Assembly: GCA_023427945.1 (NCBI GenBank)
Contig: JAEYZR010000088.1
Span: 1 to 31,947 of the forward strand
Length of the DNA: 31,947 bases
DNA from: Pseudomonadota bacterium
GTDB lineage: Bacteria > Pseudomonadota > Gammaproteobacteria > Burkholderiales > Burkholderiaceae_B
Direction: 5' to 3'
Shown here in pieces: positions 14,377 to 23,228 of the stretch (position 1 is its first letter; every line of letters begins with the position of its first letter). Under the pieces are notes generated by a model. It ran no database searches. It saw nothing but the letters and a program-made list of their open reading frames with translations, and was not told the origin of the DNA. The translations under genes and the position numbers were made by a program.

Positions 14377-16578
14377 TCAGTAATTGACCGATGCCGACAG
14401 CATGTACGTTCTGCCTGCGGCGTTGGTCACGAATGATCCCGAAGCCAACCAATATTTGCGATCCGTGAGGTTCTCCACGTTGGCGCGCAACACGACGTCC
14501 TTGCCGGCGATCTTCGTGCTGTAGCGTGCGCCCACGTCAAAGCGGGTGTAGCCCGGCAGGCGCAGCGTATTGGTGTTGTTCAGGTACATCGAGGAGGTGC
14601 GGATCGTCCGTCCGTTCAGGCTCAAGCCCTGCACCCAGGGCGTATCCCAGTCCAGGCCCATGCTGTACGTGCTGGCAGGAACGCCAGCGGGGCGGTTGCC
14701 CTGATTCGCGCCACCTGGGGTCTTGGTCAACTCGCTTTCCACGTAGGCGGCGCTGGCCATCATGCGCAGCCCACGCGTGATCTCGCCATAGGCGGTGAGC
14801 TCCAGGCCACGGTTGCGCTGTTCGCCGAAATAGCCGTAGACGTTGTTATCGTTGGCTTGTCCGGAAGGCCGGGCAATCTGATAGACGGCCAGCGTCGTGG
14901 TCACCTGGCCCCAGTCGACCTTCACGCCACCTTCGTACTGTTTGGATTTGTACGGGTCAAGAACTTCCCCGCGGTTCTCGTAGGTGTTGCCGACAATGGT
15001 GCCCCGTGTCAGGCCTTGAGCGAAGTTTGCATAGACCGACACGTTTTGCAGTGGCTTGACGACGATGCCGCCAATGGGCGAGGTCGCGCTGGCACGATAG
15101 CCGCTGGAACGCGCACCGGTGATCGTGTCGAAGCTGTCAACGTCAACGGTCTGCCGGCGCACGCCCGCAGTCACCAGGATGCGATCCTGGGCAAATGAGA
15201 GGGTGTCCGAGATGGCGAAACTGGTCAGCTTGGTGTCCGAGGCCTTTTTCGGGGTCAGGCGATTCGCAGGACCTTCAGGAATATGAACCGGGTTGTAGAT
15301 GTTGGACGCCACGACGCCAGCGCCAGTCGAATAGGCATTGCCGTTCTCCTGGTCCATGTAGGTCGCCCCCAGCGCAACGCGGTGGCCTACGCTTCCCGTA
15401 TTGAAGCGAGCGCTGACTCCGGTATCGCCGCTGAACGTCTTGGAATAGGAGTCGTAATAGGTGGTCGTGACATTGAAGTTGCCGTTCTCGTCCACAGACA
15501 GGCGGCCGGTGTTGGTGGCGTTGACCGTCACCGGGAACACTTGCCTGACCTTGCCGTCGCGGTAGCCCATGGCAAGGTGACCGGTGATGTTGTCGGTGAA
15601 GTCGTACTCGGCGCGCGTCATGACGGTCGTGTCACGCTGCGACAGGCGTGTACCGGGATAGAAGTTGACGTCGCCCTTCGGAGGCGAAGGGAGGTCTCTG
15701 ACGTCGGGCCGCCAGCCGATTTGCGAACGCACGCCATCGATCACGTCTTCCTGATGAATCAGGTCGGCCGACCAGCGCAAGCGTGCGCCACGGTAGTCCA
15801 CGCCCAACGCGCCCATGTCCAGGCCTTGTTTGCCGCCGCGAAGCGCATATTCACCCCCGCGTTTGACGCCGTTAAAGCGGATGCCCCAGGCGTTGTCCTC
15901 GCCGAAGCGACGGGCCAGATCCAGCTGGCCTGTGACGTTCGAGCGGCTGGCATAGCCCAGTGTGGCACGGGCCAGCGGTTCATCGTCCGCACGTTTTGTC
16001 ACCACGTTGATGGCGCCACCGATACTGCCGTTGGGCGGAATGCCACGCATGAAGGCGCCTGGCCCCTTGAGCACTTCCACGCGTTCCAGGATCTGCACCG
16101 GCACACGGCTGGAGGACACCAGGCCGTACAGGCCGTTCACACTCACGTCGCCACTTCCAACGGAGAAGCCGCGAATCTGAAAGTCTTCGCCAAAGCCGCC
16201 TGTCGAGGTGAGCGTGCGCACCGAGGCATCGTTGACCAGGACATCTGCCAGCGAGCGTGCCTGCTGGTCATACAGCAGGTCGGACGTGTAGTTGACCGTG
16301 CTGAACGGCGTGTCCATGACGTCTTCCGAACCCAGAATGCCCAGGCTGCCGCCGGTGGCCATCTGGCCCCCGGCATAGGCAGGCGCCAGATCGCCCAGAA
16401 TGCCGCCGGTCACCGTGATCGCTTCCAATTCGGTGGTGCTGGAGGCCGTGGTTGGCGTGACTTGTTGAGCATGCGCCACGCAGGCGAGACCGAAGGCAGA
16501 AGACAGGGCGAGGGCGACGCTTGTCAGACTCAGACGAGGCTGGACGCGAGGCGCGCGCCGGGCAGGTGCAGTGTTCAA
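14377..16578 (-). CDS. TonB-dependent siderophore-type outer-membrane receptor
   Basis: The product has 733 residues, with a TTG start at 16578; no in-frame ATG precedes it. Residues 1-38 are a signal peptide ending AHA-QQ. A TonB-box-like ELEAITVTGG follows. The plug domain runs from about residue 95 to 200 (ARSLADVLVNDASVRTL, FQIRGFSVGSGDVSVNGLYG, VPVQILERVEVLKGPGAFM, GSIGGAINVVTKR). The 22-strand barrel fills the rest and ends in an aromatic residue (YMLSASVNY). It resembles FpvA/FhuE/FoxA-like TonB-dependent siderophore receptors but lacks the N-terminal signalling (STN) domain, so no sigma/anti-sigma partner is expected. A Fur-like site lies about 85 nt upstream. It is divergent from the GntR-ABC operon. 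A role in importing a ferric siderophore, or the ABC system's substrate, is inference. Confidence 0.93.
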   Translation of the reverse strand: MNTAPARRAPRVQPRLSLTSVALALSSAFGLACVAHAQQVTPTTASSTTELEAITVTGGILGDLAPAYAGGQMATGGSLGILGSEDVMDTPFSTVNYTSDLLYDQQARSLADVLVNDASVRTLTSTGGFGEDFQIRGFSVGSGDVSVNGLYGLVSSSRVPVQILERVEVLKGPGAFMRGIPPNGSIGGAINVVTKRADDEPLARATLGYASRSNVTGQLDLARRFGEDNAWGIRFNGVKRGGEYALRGGKQGLDMGALGVDYRGARLRWSADLIHQEDVIDGVRSQIGWRPDVRDLPSPPKGDVNFYPGTRLSQRDTTVMTRAEYDFTDNITGHLAMGYRDGKVRQVFPVTVNATNTGRLSVDENGNFNVTTTYYDSYSKTFSGDTGVSARFNTGSVGHRVALGATYMDQENGNAYSTGAGVVASNIYNPVHIPEGPANRLTPKKASDTKLTSFAISDTLSFAQDRILVTAGVRRQTVDVDSFDTITGARSSGYRASATSPIGGIVVKPLQNVSVYANFAQGLTRGTIVGNTYENRGEVLDPYKSKQYEGGVKVDWGQVTTTLAVYQIARPSGQANDNNVYGYFGEQRNRGLELTAYGEITRGLRMMASAAYVESELTKTPGGANQGNRPAGVPASTYSMGLDWDTPWVQGLSLNGRTIRTSSMYLNNTNTLRLPGYTRFDVGARYSTKIAGKDVVLRANVENLTDRKYWLASGSFVTNAAGRTYMLSASVNY

Positions 16579-16662
16579 AATCTCTGTTCCATTGAAGAGG
16601 GTGGGATGGAAAAGCGGACAGTCTTGATGATTCGCTCAGAAGCGGGCAGGAGTGATTCTTCT

Positions 16663-16684
16663 GATGCGAATGAAAATGGTTATC
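16663..16684. promoter_or_regulatory. Fur-like box upstream of the TonB receptor
   Basis: GATGCGAATGAAAATGGTTATC, read on the minus strand as GATAACCATTTTCATTCGCA, partly fits the Fur consensus GATAATGATAATCATTATC, mainly in the GATAA and TTTCATT parts. It sits in an AT-rich promoter-like stretch 85-106 nt upstream of the receptor start. The match is imperfect. Confidence 0.45.
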
Positions 16685-16838
16685 GATTGTAATCTATTTT
16701 AGTAATTGTGTTGCGATGCGTTGCGAGGGGAAAACCCGAGTCTCGCAAACCCCAGTGTTAGGCCCACAGATTGATCTGTAAGCTGCTCACAGAATCAAGG
16801 AAAGATGTTCAGTGCCGTATTCAACGCTAGGGAGCGCC

Positions 16839-17603
16839 ATGCAAGACGCAAATGACTTGGGTCCTTACGGTTCAAAGGCCGGCAATGTGACGCAGCTTCT
16901 GGACACATCGCGCAGGAGTGACCAGGCGTACGAGCGTCTGCATGGCGCCATCGTCTCGTGCCGCATTCTTCCTGGCACGCAACTGACCGAAACCGCGCTC
17001 ATGGAGGAGTTCCAGATTGGCAAGGCCAGTTGTCGCGTGGCGCTGCTCCGGTTGATCCAGGAGGGTTTTGTGCGATCGCTGCCACGGCACGGCTACCGGG
17101 TCGTGCCAGTCACGGTCAAGGATGTCGAAGAGATTTTCGACATGCGTTGCGAACTAGAACCGCTGGCCGCACGCCTGGCCGCTGGCCGGGTCGACCAGGC
17201 GCAACTCGAGCGCTACGAGCGTGCCTGCCGCGTCAAGGTGTCCAGTGAGATGGGCAACCAGATCGATTTTTTCCTGGAGGCCAATCGAAGCTTCCATATG
17301 GCTATCGCACACGCCAGCGGCAATGCGCGTCTGGCCCGGACCCTTTCTGGCCTGCTTGATGAAATGACTCGGCTGGTCGCACTGGGCTTTGGCGTGCAGA
17401 AGGTTCGGCCCAGCATCGAGAATGACCACACCCTGATGATCGAGCACCTGGTGGCTGGCGATGCTTGCGGTGCCGCAGAGGTTGCCCGTCGCCACGTCGA
17501 AACGTTTCGCGAAATGACGCTGGAAAAGGTGATCGACAGCCTGCGCGACACGACAGCGATGATGCCTATCGTGCAGCGCCAGGGAGCCCGTCGTGATGAA
17601 TGA
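16839..17603 (+). CDS. GntR-family regulator, FCD type
   Basis: The product has 254 residues. ATG 16839 has AGGGAG 6 nt upstream, so it is preferred over GTG 16812. Residues about 30-95 are the winged HTH (SDQAYERLHGAIVSCRILPG, LTETALMEEFQIGKASCRVA, LIQEGFVRSLPRHGYRVVPV). From about 100 is an FCD ligand-binding helical bundle: DVEEIFDMRCELEPLAARLA, FHMAIAHASGN with a metal-ligand-type His, and the C-terminal HLVAGDACGAAEVARRHVET. FadR-subfamily members usually repress catabolic operons and respond to acids or acyl-CoAs. It is the first gene of the transport/catabolism operon and overlaps the ATPase gene by 8 nt, suggesting autoregulation. In most GntR proteins of this type the recognition helix begins PVREAL; here it is KASCRVALL. 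Confidence 0.92.
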   Translation: MQDANDLGPYGSKAGNVTQLLDTSRRSDQAYERLHGAIVSCRILPGTQLTETALMEEFQIGKASCRVALLRLIQEGFVRSLPRHGYRVVPVTVKDVEEIFDMRCELEPLAARLAAGRVDQAQLERYERACRVKVSSEMGNQIDFFLEANRSFHMAIAHASGNARLARTLSGLLDEMTRLVALGFGVQKVRPSIENDHTLMIEHLVAGDACGAAEVARRHVETFREMTLEKVIDSLRDTTAMMPIVQRQGARRDE

Positions 17604-18387
17604 ATCCCCATTGATCGCGCCTGCCATGCTGCGCCTTGAACGTGTGAGCAAATGGTTTTCCCGGCGGGGCAGCGACCCGTTGCATGTCCTGCAGGATATC
17701 GACATCACCGTGCCAGCCCAGTCCATCGTCGCATTGCTGGGCGCATCGGGATGTGGCAAAAGCACATTGCTCAATATCGTGGCGGGCCTGGTGACGCCTG
17801 ACCGGGGGCGCGTGTGGCTGGAAGGCAAGCCTGCTTCTGAAGCGTTCGATTGGCGAGCGATGACCTACATGTTCCAGGAAGATCGTTTGCTGCCCTGGCG
17901 TACAGCGATCCAAAACGTGTCATTCGGCCTGGAAGCGCTTGATATATCCCGTGCGCAAAGGCTGGAACGCGCTTGTGCCGCCTTGGAAATGGTTGGTCTG
18001 GAGAAGTTCGCCGGCGCCTTTCCGCATGAATTGTCGGGTGGCATGCGCAGTCGTGTGGCCTTGGCGCGCAGCCTGGTCACCCGTCCCAAACTCCTGCTGA
18101 TGGACGAGCCGTTTTCCAAACTCGACCCTAGCATCCGTTCGCAGATGCATGCGGAAGTGCTGCGGTTGACCCGCATGATGTCGATGACAGTTCTGTTCGT
18201 GACGCACGATATCGAAGAGGCGGCGGTGCTGGCTGATCGTATCGTGCTGCTGCAGCCTCGTCCCGGGCGTGTGCGCGAGACCATCGAGGTCGAACTTCCG
18301 CATCCACGCGATGCCGCTGCGCCTGAAGTGGTGGCAAGCATACAAGCCATTCGGCGAAAAATGCATGCGGAGGCTGCATGCGCGTAA
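17596..18387 (+). CDS. ABC transporter ATPase, NitT/TauT/SsuB type
   Basis: The product has 263 residues from ATG 17596 (GTG 17593 is adjacent), with AGGGAG about 9 nt upstream. Walker A is GASGCGKST (about 49-57), the Q-loop MFQEDRLLPW, the signature LSGGMRSRVALARSL (146-160), Walker B LLLMDEPFSKLDP (166-178) and the H-loop FVTHDIEEA. The LSGGM signature and Q-loop FQEDRLLPW are those of the nitrate/sulfonate/taurine importer group, which also includes phthalate and other aromatic-acid systems. It energises the permease encoded next, whose gene overlaps by 10 nt. All catalytic residues are present. Confidence 0.95.
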   Translation: MNESPLIAPAMLRLERVSKWFSRRGSDPLHVLQDIDITVPAQSIVALLGASGCGKSTLLNIVAGLVTPDRGRVWLEGKPASEAFDWRAMTYMFQEDRLLPWRTAIQNVSFGLEALDISRAQRLERACAALEMVGLEKFAGAFPHELSGGMRSRVALARSLVTRPKLLLMDEPFSKLDPSIRSQMHAEVLRLTRMMSMTVLFVTHDIEEAAVLADRIVLLQPRPGRVRETIEVELPHPRDAAAPEVVASIQAIRRKMHAEAACA

Positions 18388-19196
18388 AGCCACCGGACGA
18401 TCTCATCATGCCTGTGTTTCCCGAAGCCGCCGATGTCCGGCAGCGCCGCCGTGTGCTGCTTCAGCAACGCCTGGGCCTGGTCGCGTTCGTGCTGGCCATC
18501 TGGGCGATTGCATCCATGAACGCGCCCGCATTCGTGCTGCCTAGTCCGGCCAGAGTGTGGCAGGCGGGACTTTCTTTGATGGGGTCGCCCACCTTCCTGG
18601 CCGATGTGGGTGTCACCTTCGGCAGAGTGCTGGCCGGCTTCTTGTTTGCTGCCGTGATCGGCACAGTCATGGGCATGGTGCTGGGCGCGAACCGCAGGCT
18701 GGGCGAGTTCTTTGAACCGATCCTGGCGGTCATGAACACGATTTCGTCGGCGATCTGGGCGATCTTCGCCTTGATCTGGTTCGGCCTGTCCAACTGGACC
18801 ACCATTTTTGTCGTGTTCATGACGGCGTTCCCCCTTGTGCTGACCAATGTCTGGCAAGGCACGCGCACGGTCAACGTGGAGTTCATCGAACTTGCACATA
18901 CGTTTCGCATGTCGCGCTTGCAGGTGCTGCGCAAGATCTATCTTCCCACCATTCTCCCGCATTTTTTCTCTGGCGCGCGTCTGGCGTTTGGATTTGGCTG
19001 GCGCGTGAGTCTGGTCGCCGAAACACTCGGGGCCAGCAGTGGCATCGGCTATCGCCTGCGTCAGGCCGCTGACCTGGTTCAGACCGACCAGGTGTTTGCC
19101 TGGACCTTGATCCTGGTGCTGATGATGGTCGTTATCGAGAGTCTTGTCCTCAAGCCAATGGAGCGCCGCCTGTTCCGTTGGAAGAAACCCGCCTAG
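18378..19196 (+). CDS. ABC transporter permease, NitT/TauT/SsuC type
   Basis: The product has 272 residues from ATG 18378, overlapping the ATPase gene. Another in-frame Met at 18408 is possible. Six hydrophobic segments are visible, starting at LGLVAFVLAIWAIASM. The BPD permease domain spans about 75-260, with the cytoplasmic EAA loop in VNVEFIELAHTFRMSRLQVL and RKIYLPTILPHFFSGARLAF, and FGWRVSLVAETLGASSGIG after it, a conserved feature of the TauC/SsuC group. A homodimer would form the inner-membrane channel for the ligand delivered by the binding protein encoded next. Confidence 0.95.
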   Translation: MRVKPPDDLIMPVFPEAADVRQRRRVLLQQRLGLVAFVLAIWAIASMNAPAFVLPSPARVWQAGLSLMGSPTFLADVGVTFGRVLAGFLFAAVIGTVMGMVLGANRRLGEFFEPILAVMNTISSAIWAIFALIWFGLSNWTTIFVVFMTAFPLVLTNVWQGTRTVNVEFIELAHTFRMSRLQVLRKIYLPTILPHFFSGARLAFGFGWRVSLVAETLGASSGIGYRLRQAADLVQTDQVFAWTLILVLMMVVIESLVLKPMERRLFRWKKPA

Positions 19197-19219
19197 CAGT
19201 ATTTCTCTGGAGATTTGCC

Positions 19220-20218
19220 ATGCGTCATCGCGTTTCGCTATCTATAGTCACGTCCCTGCTACTTGCCGCAGCCGCCGTGGTGTCCCCAACCCAGGCTGCT
19301 GAAGACGACAAGGTGCGCATCGGTTACTGGAGCAGTGGGGTCAGTCTGGGTTTCGGTGCCGTGCTGGAAGCGGGGGAGTTCATGCAGAAGGAAGGCCTGA
19401 CGGTCGAATATGTCAAGTTTCCCGATGTGAACGCACCGACCAAAGCGATGGCCGCCAACGCGATCGACTTTGCCATTGGCGCCAGTGCCGGAGGCGCGCT
19501 GAGCGTGGCGGCCGATGGCCTGCCCATGCGCATCATGCTCGCCACACAGGTTGCCGAGCTGTCTTTTGTCGTGCTGGAAGACTCGCCCATCAAGTCGATC
19601 AGTGACCTGAAAGGCAAGAAGATCGGCATGTCACCCCCCGGCAGTGCGACAGCGGCCATCACGGCGGCCATCCTCGATCAGAACTTTGGATTGAAAGCGG
19701 GCGACGTTACCGTCGTTCCTGGCAACGACTCCCGGCTTGCGCAGTTCCTGTCGCAAAAGGATGTGGATGCGGTTGCCATTCGTTCGGTCACCATTGCCCA
19801 GTTGCCCGACCTCAAGCTGCGACGTATCGGCGAGTTCCGTGACGAGTGGAAGAAAATGACCCAACAGGATTCTCCGCCCATCCTGGCCGTCGGCCTGGTC
19901 AGGCAGGAGTGGCTTGACAAGCATCCGCAGGGTGCGGTGAAAGTGGTTCGCGCCATGCAGAAAGCCTATGACTATGGGCGCGCCAACAAGTCAGCGGTTG
20001 CCGACGCGCTCATGAAGTCGGCCAACCTGCCCCAGGCCGACGCCACGGCTTACGCGAATCTCTGGGATGGCATCTACACGGTGAGCCTCACTCCCGCCGA
20101 TATCGATTCGCTCAAACAACAGTTCGACATTTTCAAGGGTGTGGGGGCGGTCAAGGGCACGCTTCCTGAAAAGGCGTTCGCGCCCGAACCTTTCCAGGCG
20201 GCAAGCACCCAGCCCTGA
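19220..20218 (+). CDS. ABC substrate-binding protein, NMT1/TauA-like
   Basis: The product has 332 residues. ATG 19220 follows CTGGAGA and opens a signal peptide (MRHRVSLSIVTSLLLAAAAV, cleavage after TQA). The upstream start at 19178 overlaps the permease and is rejected. The mature part is a type-2 periplasmic binding fold: VRIGYWSSGVSLGFGAVLEA, IDFAIGASAGGALSVAADGL, SISDLKGKKIGMSPPGSATA, LAQFLSQKDVDAVAIRSVTI and EWLDKHPQGAVKVVRAM. These are standard landmarks of the NMT1/THI5 and sulfonate/taurine binding family. Which anion it binds cannot be read from sequence; the following acyl-CoA genes suggest an organic acid. Confidence 0.93.
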   Translation: MRHRVSLSIVTSLLLAAAAVVSPTQAAEDDKVRIGYWSSGVSLGFGAVLEAGEFMQKEGLTVEYVKFPDVNAPTKAMAANAIDFAIGASAGGALSVAADGLPMRIMLATQVAELSFVVLEDSPIKSISDLKGKKIGMSPPGSATAAITAAILDQNFGLKAGDVTVVPGNDSRLAQFLSQKDVDAVAIRSVTIAQLPDLKLRRIGEFRDEWKKMTQQDSPPILAVGLVRQEWLDKHPQGAVKVVRAMQKAYDYGRANKSAVADALMKSANLPQADATAYANLWDGIYTVSLTPADIDSLKQQFDIFKGVGAVKGTLPEKAFAPEPFQAASTQP

Positions 20219-20258
20219 TTTCCAAACCGCACTTTTTCTATATCGACAAGGGGAAATA

Positions 20259-21275
20259 ATGTCTGCAACCATGAAGGCGCTCGTGCTCAAGGCGCACGGC
20301 GATGTCGACGATCTCGTCGTGCTCGATGATTATCCGATGCCACAGGATGCACCGGGGCACGTCGTCATCCGCGTCAGGGCATCGTCCTTCAATTACCACG
20401 ACGTATTCACCGTGAAAGGCATGCCGGGTATCAAGGTGCCGTTTCCGGTGGTCATTGGCCTGGACATGGCTGGCGAGATCGTCTCGCTGGGCGAGGGCGT
20501 GTCGGGCTGGAACGTAGGCGACCGTGTGCTGGTCAACCCGTTGAAGAGCGGCGTGGGGCTCATGGGCGAAATGCTCGATGGGGGAATGGCCGAATATTGC
20601 TCGGTCAGCGTCGAGCAGCTGATTGCCATGCCGCCGGATGTGAGCTTCGAGGATGCGGCAGCGCTGCCCGTCGCTTACGGCACAGCGCATCGCATGCTCA
20701 TCACCCACAACACCGTCAAGCCCGGCGATCGGGTGCTGGTGCTGGGGGCCAGCGGCGGGGTGGGAACAGGGTGCGTCATCCTGGCCAAGCACCTGGGTGC
20801 CGAAGTGATTGCGTGCGCCGGCAGCGACGACAAGATGGCCCGGCTCAAGGAGCTGGGTGCCGATCATGTCATCAACTATCGAGACACCGATTTCTCGAAA
20901 TGGGCCATTGCGCATTACGGCAAGCCGCAGCGCCGCAGTTTCGAAGGTGGCGTCGATGTCGTCATCAACTTCACGGGTGGCGACACATGGGTGCCCTCGC
21001 TCAAGTGCCTCAAGCGCGGCGGCAGTTTGCTCGTGTGCGGCGCAACCGCCGGGCATGACCCCAAGGAAGACCTTCGTTATATCTGGAGCTTCGAGTTGAA
21101 GGTGATCGGTTCGAACAGCTTCTACCCCGACAACCTTTCAGGCCTGATGGATCTGATCCAGTCTGGCGCATTCAAGCCCGTCGTGGACAAAGTGCTGCCA
21201 CTTGAACAGGCTGCGCAAGGCCTGAAAGCGATCCGCGACCGCGAGGTCATGGGCAAGATCATCGTGACCCCTTGA
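20259..21275 (+). CDS. Medium-chain dehydrogenase/reductase, quinone-oxidoreductase-like
   Basis: The product has 338 residues from ATG 20259, with AGGGGAAATA upstream; a longer frame from 20139 runs back into the binding-protein gene. The N-terminal GroES-like domain includes RASSFNYHDVFTVKGMPG and VIGLDMAGEIVSLGEGVSGW. The Rossmann domain has VLVLGASGGVGTGCVILAKH (dinucleotide loop) and LKELGADHVINYRDTDF. The four-Cys structural zinc cluster and the catalytic zinc Cys of alcohol dehydrogenases are not visible, which favours a zinc-free NADPH-dependent reductase of the quinone-oxidoreductase or enoyl/acrylyl-CoA reductase type. Its place before a thioesterase and an acyl-CoA ligase suggests reduction of an unsaturated CoA thioester. 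Substrate unknown. Confidence 0.9.
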   Translation: MSATMKALVLKAHGDVDDLVVLDDYPMPQDAPGHVVIRVRASSFNYHDVFTVKGMPGIKVPFPVVIGLDMAGEIVSLGEGVSGWNVGDRVLVNPLKSGVGLMGEMLDGGMAEYCSVSVEQLIAMPPDVSFEDAAALPVAYGTAHRMLITHNTVKPGDRVLVLGASGGVGTGCVILAKHLGAEVIACAGSDDKMARLKELGADHVINYRDTDFSKWAIAHYGKPQRRSFEGGVDVVINFTGGDTWVPSLKCLKRGGSLLVCGATAGHDPKEDLRYIWSFELKVIGSNSFYPDNLSGLMDLIQSGAFKPVVDKVLPLEQAAQGLKAIRDREVMGKIIVTP

Positions 21276-21286
21276 AGGAGCCTTTC

Positions 21287-21709
21287 GTGGCAGAAGCACA
21301 TCTGAGTATGGAAGAAGTCCAGGCCAAGCTGTTGCGCGGCCCCTATCACCAGTGGTTGGGGCTGAGCGTGCAGGCGCTGGGCGAAGGCACGATCACGCTG
21401 AAAGCGCGTTGGCGCGAGGAATGGGTCGTCAATCCCGACGCGGGATACTGCCACGGCGGCATTCTTGCCACGCTCGTCGATCTGACAGCCGACTGGGCCT
21501 TGGTGTCCAGGACCGGCCGCGGCGTGCCCACGGTTGATCTTCGCGTGGACTACCACCGTGCGGCCATGAAGGGCGATCTGACCTGCGTGGGTACCGTGGT
21601 CAAGTTCGGTAGTCAGCTGTCGGTGGCTGAAGCGAAGGTTCTGGACGAGAAGGGCGTGCTGCTTGCCAGCGGCCGCGGGGTCTACATGACTGCGCCTCCC
21701 AAAGCGTGA
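21287..21709 (+). CDS. PaaI-type hotdog thioesterase
   Basis: The product has 140 residues. GTG 21287 is chosen because AAGGAG ends 6 nt upstream; TTG 21272 in the same frame overlaps the previous gene. The single hotdog domain shows NPDAGYCHGGILATLVDLTA with the HGG motif and acidic Asp typical of PaaI/4-hydroxybenzoyl-CoA thioesterases, then VDLRVDYHRAAMKGDLTCVG and the C-terminal VLDEKGVLLASGRGVYM. Such enzymes release CoA from aromatic or medium acyl thioesters and often rescue trapped CoA in catabolic operons. It is separated by 11 nt from the oxidoreductase gene and 13 nt from the ligase gene, so it is clearly within the operon. Confidence 0.9.
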   Translation: MAEAHLSMEEVQAKLLRGPYHQWLGLSVQALGEGTITLKARWREEWVVNPDAGYCHGGILATLVDLTADWALVSRTGRGVPTVDLRVDYHRAAMKGDLTCVGTVVKFGSQLSVAEAKVLDEKGVLLASGRGVYMTAPPKA

Positions 21710-21722
21710 TCGGAGCGTGATC

Positions 21723-23228
21723 ATGAATCTCGGTGACTTGCTGGACCGGCAGGGCCCACCCGATCATGCAGCGTTGATCGGCGTGGGCGACGATGGAAGC
21801 GAGCATGTGATGACCCGTGCGCAGCTCGACGCCCAGGCCGACGCCTTTGCGCGAGGCCTGCTTGCACGGGGCGTGGCACCCGGCGAGCGCATCGCCTTGT
21901 TGTCGGCCAACCGTTGCGAGTATGTCGCAGCGATGCTGGGGGCGATGCGTGCCGGTGTGGTCCCTGTTCCCGTCAATCACAAGTTTCCGCAGGCCTTGAT
22001 CGACTACGTGTTGCGAGACAGTGGCGCCCGCCTGGTGTTGTGCGACGAGGCCCGCAAGGCTTTGTTGCCGCCCCTGGCGCAAGGGGTTGAAGTCGCCGGT
22101 TTCGATGAGCCCGCACCCTCAGGGTTTGGCGCCTGGCTGGATCCTGGCCCGCTGACTTGCTTTGCCCCAGCCCCGGATGACGTGGCCCTGATTCTCTATA
22201 CCTCAGGTTCAACGGGTAAACCCAAGGGCGTGATGCTGTCGCACGCCGCGCACCTCTGGGTTGCGCGCACCCGCATGAACGGCAGGCGCACGCCCGGTGA
22301 ACGCTATCTCATCGCCGCGCCGCTCTACCATATGAATGCGCTCGCTCTGATGTTCCTGGTGTGCATCTCAGGTGCGACCGCCATTCTCCTGCCGCAATTC
22401 CAGGCCCGTCGATACATCGAGGCCATCACGCGCTACCGACCCACCTGGCTGACAGCCGTGCCCCCCATGATTGCCATGATGCTGCGCGAGGAACAGGCGC
22501 TGACTGAGGCGGATTTTTCCAGCGTTCGTGCCGTGCGCATGGGCTCGGCACCCGTGAGCGACAACCTGGTCGCCAGCATCAAGGCATTGCTGGTCAATGC
22601 CAGAATCGTGAACGCCTATGGCACGACAGAAGGCGGCCCGGTGGTCTTTGACTCGCACCCAGAGGGCCTTGTCACGCCGACCGCATCGGTGGGGTATCCG
22701 CATCCTGCGGTGCAGGTTCGTCTGAGCGGTGGCGCGACCGACGATCAAGGCGTGCTGGAGATGAAGAGTCCGGGCATCATGCTGGGCTACCACGCTCGCC
22801 CCGACCTGACACCACCCATCACCGACGATGGGTTCTACCGTACGGGCGATGTGTTCAGAAAAGATGTCGACGGTTTTTACTATTTCGTTGGCCGCGCCGA
22901 CGACATGTTCGTTTCGGGTGGTGAAAATATCTTTCCGGGAGAAGTGGAGGCGGTCCTGGATACCCACCCGGACATCGTGCAATCCTGCGTAGTGCCGGTG
23001 GACGACGAGATCAAGGGAACCAAACCTGTCGCGTTCGTGGTGTGCCGCGAGGGCGCGCAACTGGACGAAGGCGCCGTCAGGCAGTATGTGCTGGACAATG
23101 CGGCCGCCTACCAGCATCCTCGTCACGTGTGGTTCCTGGATGCCATGCTGCTGGCAAGCACGAACAAAGTCGACCGTGCTGCATTGAAACGTATCGCGCA
23201 AGAGCGGGTAGCGGGATTGCAATCCTGA
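21723..23228 (+). CDS. Acyl-CoA ligase (AMP-forming, ANL superfamily)
   Basis: The product has 501 residues from ATG 21723; GTG 21717 is an alternative. It activates a carboxylic acid through an acyl-adenylate and transfers it to CoA. Visible core motifs: the P-loop YTSGSTGKPKGVMLSH (from residue 159), the middle motif NAYGTTEGGPVVFDSH, the ATP-ribose motif GFYRTGDVFRKD, the hinge YYFVGRADDMFVSGGENIFP and the C-terminal catalytic lysine region ASTNKVDRAAL. It resembles medium-chain/aromatic acid ligases (fadK, crotonobetaine- or benzoate-type) rather than acetyl-CoA synthetase. As the last operon gene after ABC uptake, it probably traps the imported acid as a CoA thioester. Confidence 0.94.
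   Translation: MNLGDLLDRQGPPDHAALIGVGDDGSEHVMTRAQLDAQADAFARGLLARGVAPGERIALLSANRCEYVAAMLGAMRAGVVPVPVNHKFPQALIDYVLRDSGARLVLCDEARKALLPPLAQGVEVAGFDEPAPSGFGAWLDPGPLTCFAPAPDDVALILYTSGSTGKPKGVMLSHAAHLWVARTRMNGRRTPGERYLIAAPLYHMNALALMFLVCISGATAILLPQFQARRYIEAITRYRPTWLTAVPPMIAMMLREEQALTEADFSSVRAVRMGSAPVSDNLVASIKALLVNARIVNAYGTTEGGPVVFDSHPEGLVTPTASVGYPHPAVQVRLSGGATDDQGVLEMKSPGIMLGYHARPDLTPPITDDGFYRTGDVFRKDVDGFYYFVGRADDMFVSGGENIFPGEVEAVLDTHPDIVQSCVVPVDDEIKGTKPVAFVVCREGAQLDEGAVRQYVLDNAAAYQHPRHVWFLDAMLLASTNKVDRAALKRIAQERVAGLQS

Noticed and set aside
15283..16692. 469-codon plus-strand open frame
   Set aside because: It is entirely antisense to the TonB-dependent receptor gene, whose protein has clear domains. 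The plus-strand translation has no recognisable motif and is a product of GC-rich codon bias.
17865..18962. 365-codon minus-strand open frame
   Set aside because: It covers the ABC ATPase and permease genes in antisense, lacks a ribosome site and has the repetitive charged composition of a shadow frame.
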